Shown piece by piece: positions 26,101-39,873 of a DNA stretch of 64,000 nucleotides. The notes below the pieces were generated by a model that did not search any database, had not been told where the DNA came from, and saw only the letters and a list, made by a program, of their open reading frames with translations. The stretch spans positions 38,613,348 through 38,677,347 of the forward strand of contig OZ021721.1 in NCBI GenBank assembly GCA_963978545.1, given 5' to 3'. Both the position numbers and the translations under genes were made by a program. This DNA is from Linyphia triangularis. Taxonomy: Eukaryota > Arthropoda > Arachnida > Araneae > Linyphiidae. Positions within the stretch are counted from its first letter, which is position 1. The number at the start of each line of letters is the position of its first letter.

Positions 26101-27898
26101 CCATTTCACTTACTTTATAGTTTGATCTGTTACGACTCAGTCGATCGATATAAATGCCAAACTAATGAATAATATGATTTTTGTATTATAATGCTTTTTC
26201 CTAAAGAAAGTAACATACACATTTTTTTTTTTAATTCTGTTTGAATAATGTTTAATGCAAAATTTGATTTTTTTTCAGGTATTAACTGTTAAATTTATAA
26301 ATGAAAATCAATCTGAAGTTAAAATTAATGTTCAGGATAATTTGTATAAAATTCAGTAAATAATTCTTTTCTATCAAATTCATTTTATAGTATTTAAAAA
26401 TACATGAAATAGTTAGTAGTTATCTAGTATCATCCGTTGTTGTTATTATTATTAATTATTTCAATGAATAAAAATTTGAAACAGTCTGGATAAAACTTAA
26501 TTATTTTTCGAATGTGTATTTACCTTCGAGGCAACAAATTCATACAACACTAATTTAGTTGAAACTTTGCACCGATGCAATTTTGAGTTTTAGAGCATAT
26601 TGAATTAAATATATTTATCTTATAATACCTTTAAAGAAGTTAGATTCAATAAATTTATATTTTTAATCAATGGAAATAGGAATTATATAAAAATGTATGA
26701 ATGAATGCCAAAATTAGTTTTCATCGATGTTGTTTTTCTCTGCTTATCCTCAATATCTTTATTAATGAAATGGGCTAACCAATTATCAAGGGTATTTTTG
26801 TGATGTAGAATTATGGATCAGTTTATTATAATTGTTATAAAAAGAAATTTCTTTCTTCAAAATATCAAAGGTGAAATGAATGAGCTTTTGCGAGGTCTAA
26901 ATTGTAAACACAAAATTAATTATTTTTAAAACAACCCCTTTTGAAAGAGAGATTTTAATGTTTTTTCTAAGTATCATTTGCGCTTTTTTCACTTCGGCAA
27001 TAATGTTCTAGATTAATCCTATACAATAACATATTATTCTTGAAATAATTCTTGAAATAAATAATAAATCGTAAGGGTAGAATTACGTTCATTTCTTATC
27101 ACATATTTGAACTTATTTAATAATTTGATTACAACTGATTATCCAACGAATTCGGCGCATGAATATTAATTTATATTTGTTCGAAGATTCCAACCAGATA
27201 TTTCATAAAGACTTTTCAGGTATTTATATATATTATCTTTACTTTCCTAATTTATGATTGTTTTCATAAAAGAAATGAAACAAAACGTGTAAATATATTA
27301 GAGTTTTGTCAACAACTTAATTAAGAATACTAAGTTTTCTAGATGCTCAGTTTAAACCTTATAAATTATAAGTTTTAAATAATAGATGGCGATTATAAAC
27401 TTATCATAGTTTAGAATATACGCTTGATTACCATAATATAAATCTTTTATTGAAAATAGGGTAAATTACGACTAATAACATCAACTATATATGTTTAAGA
27501 AGAATAAGTAGAACAGCTAAATTTAGCAAAGAAACTGCAAATTTTTGTACTCTGTTTATATAAAATGCATGACAGTAAAGTTATTTGTAATTTATAACCC
27601 ATTAAAGTAGATACCAATTAGATGATTTGATTATAATAATAATAATGATTTAAAGGGTAAAAAAAACATTTTATATAAGGTTTCACGTTTCTAAAATACA
27701 TGATGTCAGAATCAAATGTCTCTAATTTCAACAGTCGATAAAAAAATAAAAAAATAATTAAAAAAAATCCATTAGCGATTTGGAGGTGATAGGCAAAATT
27801 GATTGCTAAATTCTGAGTTGGTTGGTTTTTTCGCTCAATGACCTATACTTGTGGACAATAACGACTAATCAGGCTGGGACCAACAGCATAACATCAAT

Positions 27899-27935
27899 TT
27901 GAACCACAACGAACATCCATGACTAACCCGGGATC
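27899..27935 (-). mobile_element. tRNA-derived SINE-like fragment
   Basis: On the minus strand this segment carries GATCCCGGGTTAG followed by CATGGATGTTCGTTGTGG and TTCAA. It matches 35692-35727 (plus strand) almost base for base over about 35 bp. In the other copy the block follows a box-B-like GGATTCGAATCC; here that box is shortened to AGATCC. Known: SINEs descended from tRNA genes keep box B just before their body. Element limits are unclear. Confidence 0.5.
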
Positions 27936-28361
27936 TGCGCATCTGCTTTGGGAAGCTAGCGGCTATGTTCTTAGATTTTAGTGAGAATTTTTATTTTCCG
28001 TCCCATAGTAATTTAGGCCACGGTTCCAGTCATGGCGGGCTATTTACCTGGGGTCACCAAGATCTTCATACGTCACTCCATCTAATTCTTTCTTTTGCTT
28101 CTATATCAAATACGAAGTCTACTCAAGGGATGAATGTGATGTTGAAGGCTTTCGTGCCTCAATATCTACTTCTACTTCTCTATGACTTACAGAAATGCTA
28201 TAGCAAATGTGGCTGGAACTAGACTATCATCTGGATATCTAAGGAAGCCAAATGGAAATGCACTGATTTTTTCCCCCTAAAAACTTATGGAGTGCTGATA
28301 TCTAATTTACATTTTACTTAAGCTTTCTGTTAAGTATACTGGCTTCTACCGACACCCTGTA
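27936..28361. other. Less AT-rich block of uncertain origin, probably repeat-derived
   Basis: The block lies directly beside a SINE-like fragment and ends at CACCCTG followed by TA (28353-28361), the same terminal heptamer and flank seen on the foldback elements near 55-61 kb. The 85-codon frame at 27965-28222 has no recognised domain. It may be the remains of an insertion whose other end is lost. Confidence 0.35.
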
Positions 28362-28724
28362 TGACTAGCATATCTCAGATTCCTGCCTAGGTAATTCCAT
28401 TTAAAACAATATGAAAGTTGAGCATCGTGACATGGCATACATTAATATTTTGTTATTGATAATTGTTTATCATATCATTTAAAAAGTACTTACTATTTGA
28501 TAATTCGTGTACAGTAAAATATTATATTTGTTAAAAATAACAAACAGAATTCCCCTATTAAATTTTAAAATACGTAAATACAGTTTCTGCATAACAAATA
28601 TACTTTTTAAATTTAGATTCAAACATTTCATATTCTAAATCGATGCTTCCCTTTTTTTCCATTAGATATTCCAATATATTTATTTTTAAATGAAGTATCC
28701 TATCTCATATACATTTTTATTATA

Positions 28725-28751
28725 CACTGCAATGCAAAATTTAGGCAATGA
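28725..28751 (+). repeat. Left terminal inverted repeat of Tc3-like element
   Basis: Begins CACTGCAATGCAAAA immediately after a TA dinucleotide and pairs with 30206-30233. Confidence 0.88.
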
Positions 28752-29040
28752 TGTCAATGGGTTTTAAAATTTAGAATTGTGATAATAGTGGCTATAAAAA
28801 AAAATACTATAAATATATTAAAAAACAAAAATTTAAAATCCTATAATTAAAACAAAGTTGTTTGATTTGCTTTAATAATAATTGTTTTTGGATAAAAATT
28901 GAAATTTGCTTTGCAAAAGTATAGACACAATCACGAGTTTCTGCAATTTTTTTTTGCATTTGCATTTGCAAATTTAAAAGAGATGGCGTCACAGACTTCG
29001 AGTATTTAAGTTCTGCAAACAATAACATTTCGTAATAGAG

Positions 29041-29934
29041 ATACCATGGACTAAAGAAACTCAAACTGATGAGCTTATGCAAATTTAGCAGTTGAAAGCT
29101 GAAGGTAAACTCGGTTCCTAAATTTCGACTATTAATAATCGATCCAAGACTTCTATTTATTGAGTTTTACCTAATGGATGCAAACACAACAGGCCGCGTG
29201 TGCCGAACAAACCCGATAATCGTCATATCAAAAGACTGTCGAGTGCCCAACAAATTTAAGTTCGTGAATTTCAAAGTCATTAGGACTTTTAGTGTCAAAT
29301 TTGCAGACGAATTTCGGAAAAAAAACCCACAATGATTTATTGCAAAATGCACAAGATACCAGTTCTGAAGCCACATCAAAATTCCCAGAGAATATTGTGT
29401 TCTCGAAATGATATGTTAGATGAACCAAAATGACAATCAGTGGTATTTAGAGGTGAAAAAAATGGAATCTAGTTAGTCTAGATGGCTGGACATCGTACTG
29501 GCCTGACTTGCGGAAGGAACCTCGTCATTTTTTTAAGTCAAGGGAAGATGGTGGCTCGGTGATGATTTGGACTGTATTTTGCTACAATGCACAAGTGTCT
29601 CTGCACTCTCCCAGTGGTCAGAAAACGTCACAACATTACACTAAGACAATATAAGAAAACCTTCTGCCCTTTGTTGAGCTTCAAGGTGGACATTCGTAGA
29701 AATTTCAGCAAGACAGTGCTTCGATCCACACTGTAGGCAATACAAATGCCTGATTTAATTCTCAGAATTTAAAAGTTGTTGACTGACCAGAGTATAGTTC
29801 AGATAATAACACAGTAGAGAATCTTGATGGTATCATGTGTCGCCAAGTTTATATCAATTTTAGCCAATAATCTTCTATAAATGAAACCAATAGATCTATA
29901 GAGGATATATGGCCCCAAATCAAGCTCCAAACCA
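29041..29934 (+). pseudogene. Tc3-like transposase, degenerate
   Basis: Reading starts near 29041, where ATA stands in place of the expected ATG before PWTKETQTDE, and continues into LKAEGK of the first helix-turn-helix. A basic RPRVPNKPDNR linker follows (about 29192). The first catalytic region (about 29440-29456) reads V-F-R-G-E where the family has V-F-S-D-E, so the first Asp is lost, and a stop and a frame change follow. GGSVMIW (29550-29570), QQDSASIHT (29706-29732) and VENLDGIM (29814-29837) share one frame. The second Asp (29712) and the Glu (29817) are 34 residues apart, the DD34E spacing of this superfamily. TGA replaces the Trp codon before PEYSSDN. Intact relatives have about 330-345 residues, which this span would accommodate. 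Confidence 0.88.
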
Positions 29935-30205
29935 TGTAAAATTTAGTTCCTTCGATGGAAACTCATACTTATGAACTAATAAACAAGAATTGATCCAAAA
30001 TAAAGCTTTAAATCATGTTTATTTTAATTTCATTTCATTTTTGTCTAAACTTTCAAGATAATGTTAATTTGTATTGTTACCAATTAATAACTTGCAATAT
30101 GCACAATTAACTTTTATAGTTACAAATATTGTAAAGTATGCATTACACATTGACGCTGTATTACGAAATTTAATTAAATTTATTTTGAAATATGTGTGAA
30201 TTTGT

Positions 30206-30233
30206 TCATTGCCTAAACTTTTACATCACAGTG
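30206..30233 (-). repeat. Right terminal inverted repeat of Tc3-like element
   Basis: On the minus strand it begins CACTGTGATGTAAAAG and then runs into TTTAGGCAATGA, like the left end, and it is followed by TA on the plus strand. Confidence 0.88.
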
Positions 30234-30260
30234 TACTTCTAACTGAAATGAATTCTTAAA

Positions 30261-30262
<2 letters not shown>

Positions 30263-30292
<30 letters not shown>
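30263..30292. repeat. Poly(T) tract, 30 nt
   Basis: Thirty uninterrupted T, 27 bp outside the right end of the Tc3-like element. Confidence 0.9.
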
Positions 30293-30296
<4 letters not shown>

Positions 30297-32103
30297 ACTT
30301 AGACCTTAAAATAATTTATGCAAATACAAGTTGAAGAAAAAATTTAAATCCTAAACATTCGGTATAAGTGAATAAACATTTAAAAACAATTCGTATTTAT
30401 TCATAAAATTAAGTGTTCAGGTGAGGTAACACCTCTTGTAAGTTAGAGTTCATTGGAAATATTTATATACTAGGTTTGTAAAAACAGACTTTTTAAATAA
30501 AATTTGTTAATTATTATTTGGTGAAAAAGTTACGTGTTGAAGCAAGCGTTGTTAGTTGCTTAATTTAATCAGCTTACAACTTAAAGCTTTAAAAAAGATA
30601 TTTGTCATTCAAAGTACTTCCCTAAGTGGAAGACATTTTTATAAGATACCTACCTAACCATTATCAGCGTTGTAATTTGATCAATAAAACGAATTAATAT
30701 TTAATTATTTTACTCGTTGTAAAACGAGAATTTGAAAGAGAATTCTAACTTTAAAATTACATCAATATCACATTTTCTAGATTACTAAAATTTAGTTTCC
30801 CAATTCATTTAAAATAATGCATTCAAAATGCATGTATCAGAAAAAAACTAATTAGGATCCTTAACTCTAAATAACTATGATTTTTGCATTGAAAATTCCA
30901 GTTTTATATAATTTTTTCAATAACAGTAGAGTGTATTGCTTCATAAAAGATGTATTTCGCTGACATTCATGAGCATAACCTTTTATTGTTCTTAAAATCG
31001 GTTTCCTATCATTTCATTTTTATTTTCTCAACATTTCTACATTTATTCGATGAAGTTTTTCCATAAATAACCCCGACATGCCAAAAATATAAGTAGGTTT
31101 GGAAAACGTGGTTTTTCCGTCTGCCTCAAAGAATGAACTCTAGAAACGGCTACTACCAGAACTCAATGCATTTCTTTAGTCCCTCGCGCATTTTCACTCC
31201 TTGGAGTATATTTTAATACCACTCTACAATCCTGTCACTTTCCTCAAAGCTAGATTTTTCCCTTTCAAAAATATTTCCATCTGCTTGATATTTTATCCAT
31301 GGCAGCAAAATTTCATTTTATTACTTCTGTTAGGGATCTTCCCTGAATTTCAATGACCAAGTTTTCTCCTTCGAAGAAATACTTTCTTAAACGTTTTAAA
31401 CGATCTTCAATTTTGAATCAGTTTTAATAAGAAGTCATTTACATTCAAAATGTTCGTCTTATATCATTGCATGTTCGTCTTATATTATTGCATCGCTTGA
31501 TTTCTATAATTTTTATGTCGAAAAATCCTAAGTGAAATAGTATTATTGAATACTTATTAATTTTAAAAAATTATGCTTTACGATCATATATAATAATTAC
31601 ATGGTTTGTATGGATATTGAATAAATATCCATGCTTCATTATGGGATTTTACATTGCCTTGCCTCTGCATGAATATGATATTAGCGTTATCAAACAAGAT
31701 AACTTATTATTGTTATTAAATATTGCCAAACTTTTTGAAATTATTAAAAAAAATATTTGTTAACTACAGTAGAATTTATAACATCGATACTCTATATATT
31801 GAAATGTACCGTTTAATCAGTGAAAATCTTTAGAGGTGATTACAAATATATTGGTATTTTATTATTTTGAAATATAATTAAATAAAAAGTATGCCAAAAA
31901 ATAGCCTCTTTAAGCAAATTCGTTTAGTTTCAAGAAGAATTTTAGCTCCACCTTTCATACGAATACTTCAGACTCTCCATTGTAGTAGTTTGATATTCGT
32001 ACTTTTTCTTAAATGAGAAATTATAAACATGTATCATCGTCAGTTGGTTATTGTAAACTATAGTGAGTGAATTTTAAGCGGTATTTTCAACTAAAAAATC
32101 TAA

Positions 32104-32107
<4 letters not shown>

Positions 32108-32136
<29 letters not shown>
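32108..32136. repeat. Poly(T) tract, 29 nt
   Basis: Uninterrupted run of 29 T; nothing retroposon-like is seen next to it. Confidence 0.9.
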
Positions 32137-32138
<2 letters not shown>

Positions 32139-34589
32139 AATTATCTTAGAAATTTTATTGATACCTTAAATATATGCAGTGATATTTAACAAAACACTGA
32201 ACCTGACACCTTGATTTCTTTTTGAATATCACTTTAGAACTTCAAAATGTTGTTAGGCATTGCTTCCAATAACTTATCTATTTATCAAAATGTACAATTT
32301 TGCAAGTGATTGTTAATCGCTTATTTCCTAGTGAAATTCTAAACCTATCATTATTTTCTCTTTTAAACAATAAGTTGAACTACTTTGAAATCCCATTCAT
32401 TCTTTCCTATGATTATAGATACATAACGATGCATGTATCTTTTCAAATTAAAATGCTTGGAACAGTCGACATGACTGTTGGAATTACTGCCCCGGAGTCA
32501 TTCAAACTTCCATCAGCAAAAGTTGATAGTCAGAAATTTTATTAATTCAACTTCTAAAATATCAGTAATTTTAATAGTTAGTCATTTAGAAATAGTTATC
32601 TACTAGAAAACTATAAGCATAGTAACGTCTTTTAGGTAGAGGTTATTATGATTATTTTCTCTAAAGTTAAAGGCTCACTGAATGTTATATTGAAATCTCT
32701 TCACAGTTGTTTTAGCGTTTATATAAACCTACTAACTAACACATTTATGTATTATTTTGATATTAAATCTTATAAGAAATTTTATTATCCTAATACACAA
32801 TACTTTCTAAGTTTGTGTGTCACGCTAAAACAACTATGAAGAAATTTTAATATAACTTTCAGTAATTTTAAAATTTTAAAAACAAGGTACGTATTTCACC
32901 AGCAACTTATCTTTTAAATGCTTACACCTTGAAACATTATTTATTCTTACATATTTGCTCTCGCATTTAACTTACACTTCAAATGTTTTAGTTTCATATA
33001 AAAAGTAAACTTCTTCAATGATAGAATATTTTTTTTCAAATATTACTCATAAATCTTCGTAGGATTTTAATTAGTAGTATGTGTTGAAATTTCTTTACCT
33101 TTTAGAAATAAAGGAGATTTTAATTTTATCAATTATACGAAATGCCTTTTATGCATGTCACAGTTTAATTAAGAAATTGAAAGCATTATGAAGAAGATTA
33201 AAATATATTTCTATAACAATTAATTTGATATAATTGGATATTTAAATAAATTAAATAATACATTGTAATTTTAGTTATAGTGAAGATGAAGACAACAAAA
33301 TAATATAATTTTATAATACTAATAAAAATAATAATTAAAATAATACTAATAAAAGCAATAGTTTAAATAATATAAATAAACTGACAATGTAATACTGAGT
33401 AAATAATCATTAAAATTATACAAAAAATATTAATTAAAATAACGATAAATTAAGAAAATTAATTAAGAAAATAACATTATTATAGACAAGGTAATAAACG
33501 TTTTAAACAACAACCATGGATCTCATTAGCACTTAAAGTGGTTACTATCTTTAATTTATTTAACTCATATCGCACTACAATAACATATAAACATGAATTT
33601 GATATATTCTTACTAAAATGCAATTTCCAATAACTTTAAAATCAAGTCTTATTACATAACAATTTGCAAGTAATGAATTAGTTTAAAATTATAATGAAAC
33701 ATGCAATCTAAGAATCCTTTCTCATCGAATAACACGACTATTTCCTTCCCTTATTTCGTTACTAGTATTACAATTAAAAAGGAAAATCGCGTCAAACAAC
33801 TCCAACATTTAAAACAGAATAAAAAAAATGTATATAGACTAAAGTTAAAGTAGTATGACTGTATAATGATGCATTACGAGATCATTGCAGAATTCTCTTT
33901 TAACATACTTATCTCTCTTAACATACTTTCTATCTGGGATAATTAATTTAAAGCACGTGAATTTTCAAAGTATATTCTAGCTCTTCTATAATGGATTGTA
34001 AATTGAAGTTTCCTCAAACATGGCAGTGAAACAAGAAATAATTGTTCGTTTCTCTAAGGATTTGTCTTGAAAGTATAATTACTGCTGACTAAAGTAAAAT
34101 GTCCGGGAAATTACATGCAATACTAATAGTTGAGGTTACAATATTAAATCCTGAAATACATAAAAATACAAAGAACTTCATTTAAATTGTATAGCATTTA
34201 AATAATAGGAGAAAGGAATAAGGAATTTTATTTGAAAAAAGTTAATGATTGGGTGTAGTAGGGTGGTATTAAAATGGTGTATTGTGTGATATTATTTAAT
34301 TAAATTATAATGGAAATAATGGATATTAGCTATAGCATAAACTGTGCATTCAACTGCCAATCAAAATTAAAGTAAGTAAATGTATTAGATATTTCAAATT
34401 AATTTGAGAATGTTTAAATTTATCTAAAACTTATTTGAATTGATAAAAGAATTCCAATCGTAAAATGAAAAGCGCATTGAAAATAACTTCCGACATCCAG
34501 ATGTTCATTTTCATAGAGTCAATTTTGATTCCAAAGAAATTTTTACAGAATGTTCATTAAATCTGTTTCACTATGTCAGAAAGCAAATT

Positions 34590-34880
34590 AGAGTGTGCTT
34601 GCGTTAATTGATCCACTTGGAAGTGAAGACAATCATAGAAATTAGATTCAATTCATTAGCGCTGACGAAGTATTCACGTTCAAAGTACTCAATTTCCAAG
34701 ATCCTACGAGAAAACTTTGCAGTTTCTAACAAAGCATCAATGTGAGATGAACCGGGCTCGCCCCCCTAGTTTGATGACACATTTTAGTGACTCTGGAATT
34801 AATTATGTTACATCCTATCCCGCTGCTATTGAGGGATTAATTTCCATTATTGGTGATTAAATTAATTACTTGTGTAAGTA
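34590..34880. promoter_or_regulatory. Possible regulatory element dense in homeodomain-type TAAT sites
   Basis: Within about 80 bp (34795-34870) occur GGAATTAATTATG, GAGGGATTAATTTCC and GATTAAATTAATTACT, that is several TAAT cores and a GGATTA (Otx/bicoid-class) core. They are set beside a GC-rich stretch, GGGCTCGCCCCCCTAG (about 34754-34769). Such clustering in otherwise plain AT-rich DNA is suggestive, but TAAT is common by chance at this composition. Confidence 0.18.
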
Positions 34881-35639
34881 AATCCACAGAGAAATGGCAC
34901 TTTCAAAATATTTGTGAAACACTGCAACTGTACTCCTTCTTTTAAATATTCTTAAGAACACTTTTAACATTTAATTTAAAAAAGGTTAATTAAACAGCGA
35001 TGTGTTTTGCAAGAAAAACGATTAGAAATGCTGAATGAAATTCCAGAAAGGATTTCCGATGTTTTTCTTTCAAACCAAAGGAAGTTACATTTAAATAGGT
35101 AGCTCAATAAAAAACTTTAAGTAAAAAAAACTTTGTTAAGTAAAAAAATTTTGTGTTCAAAGTAAAATAAGAGTTTACGGTGTAAATTTTCTAGCTATAT
35201 GAACAATTTTGCAGTAAGTTTAATAACCGCACATAAATTCAGGAAAAATCAACTATCCTAATGTAAATAGTAAATGGAGTTTCTCTAAAGCCATGAAGTA
35301 ATCCTTCAGTAAAATGAGAATTCTGAAGTATAATTTAAGTAATAGATAAAGCAGCTCAGATTATGGGTCTCTTTTTGAGGTGGAAGTAATATCAGCAGGA
35401 TTTTGCATAAATCGATCACTTTTCTTCCTTCTTCGAAAAGTAAAACTTTCTTAAATGTTAAATGCTGTGAGAAATAAATGTTATTATTAATTCTTGTTTA
35501 AAATGGGAGAAATCAAATTTGTATGGAATAAATTTGAAATTTAATAAAGCACAAAATATGCAGTGTAATTTAAGTGCAAAATTACTAAACATATTTGTTT
35601 TAGTTGTTCATAATATATGTGAATTTTTTTAGATCTGGC

Positions 35640-35745
35640 ATCGCTGAGAAATGTGAGATCAGACCTCGCATGTCAATGGTGCCGGATTCGAATCCCGGGT
35701 TAGGCATGGATGTTCGTTGTGGTTCAATGTTGACATTCACATAGT
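35640..35745 (+). mobile_element. tRNA-derived SINE-like segment with box B
   Basis: GGATTCGAATCC at 35684-35695 matches the RNA polymerase III box B of tRNA genes. It follows a diverged head (about 35640-35680) where a box A would be expected but is not clear. The body beginning CCCGGGTTAG continues with CATGGATGTTCGTTGTGG, the same block as the minus-strand copy at 27899-27935. No full tRNA cloverleaf can be drawn, so this is a SINE relic and not a tRNA gene. It abuts the decayed Tc1-like reading frame at about 35749 and probably interrupted it. Confidence 0.55.
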
Positions 35746-35748
35746 CAC

Positions 35749-36078
35749 TTAGTGTATGTCCGAAATATTTGGTAGCCTTCGACGAACAGTAGTGGCAGTT
35801 ACCGTCTTACCAATGACCGCTGCAAGCATAGATGTCACATGTGTGGAGGGTGATCTTCGAATCCGCTTGTCTACAACAGCACTATATAGATTTTCCATCG
35901 GGAACGTAACTCTTTGACGACCGGCTACAGGTCCTTGGGCAATTGTTTGGTTGGTTTGGAATTGTTTCCATAATCGAAAAAGACTGGAATGATGAACGCC
36001 GAAGAAAAGAGCAACATCTGAGATAGACTTTTCTGCTTCAATGGGTCCGACAGCTCACCAGTGCTCAGAATCTTCCAT
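35749..36078 (-). pseudogene. Tc1-like transposase, N-terminal fragment
   Basis: A 110-codon minus-strand frame starts at an ATG at 36078 and contains one internal stop, probably from a Trp or Gly codon change after EHW. It encodes AVGPIEAEKSISDVALFFGV, then HHSSLFRLWKQF, a typical first helix-turn-helix. PVAGRQRVTFP is the GRPR-type hook, followed by KRIRRSPSTHVTSM, and TVTATTVRRRL is the end of the second helix-turn-helix. Known: this is the bipartite DNA-binding domain of Tc1-family transposases. The catalytic DDE part is absent; similarity stops at 35749, where SINE-like DNA begins. No terminal repeats were found, so this is a truncated remnant, better preserved than the Tc3-like copy at 28.7 kb. 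Confidence 0.85.

Positions 36079-39873
<3,795 letters not shown>

Larger units (their letters stand above)
21462..27898. other. AT-rich non-coding DNA, no gene seen
   Basis: Open frames are short and unlike known proteins. The 81-codon frame at 24325-24570 and the 64-codon frame at 23759-23953 (minus) show no domain. Less AT-rich islands occur at 21720-22000, 22920-23160 and 25730-25930; the second is entered separately as a possible control region. The rest is plain AT-rich sequence. Confidence 0.65.
28725..30233 (+). mobile_element. Complete but inactive Tc1/mariner (Tc3-like) transposon
   Basis: A 1509-bp element bounded by inverted repeats of 27 and 28 bp. Both read CACTG, a variable stretch, then TTTAGGCAATGA inward, with three substitutions and one indel between them. 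Each end is flanked by TA (28723-28724 and 30234-30235), the target duplication made by all Tc1/mariner transposases. The plus-strand interior encodes a decayed transposase with DD34E catalytic spacing, and an AATAAA signal (about 30000) follows its end. The length, TIR and ORF position fit a full-length Tc3-type element. Multiple stops and frameshifts make it inactive. It is isolated from the other relics and has no other copy in this window. Confidence 0.9.
30236..35639. other. AT-rich non-coding DNA, no gene seen
   Basis: No recognisable coding region. The 81-codon frame at 32300-32545 and the 63-codon frame at 32648-32839 show no domain. 33290-33480 is degenerate A/T-only low-complexity sequence. 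A less AT-rich block at 31080-31400 has many stops in all frames and no recognised repeat motif. The island at 34590-34880 is entered separately. Confidence 0.65.

Noticed and set aside
31080..31400. Transposase relic on the minus strand (KRLRKYFFEGENLVIE)
   Set aside because: It is faintly mariner-like in a few residues, but there are no catalytic motifs or ends and there are frequent stops; not supportable.
35660..35735. tRNA gene at the GGATTCGAATCC motif
   Set aside because: Box B is present, but there is no clear box A, acceptor stem or anticodon arm. The sequence continues into a dispersed SINE-like body.
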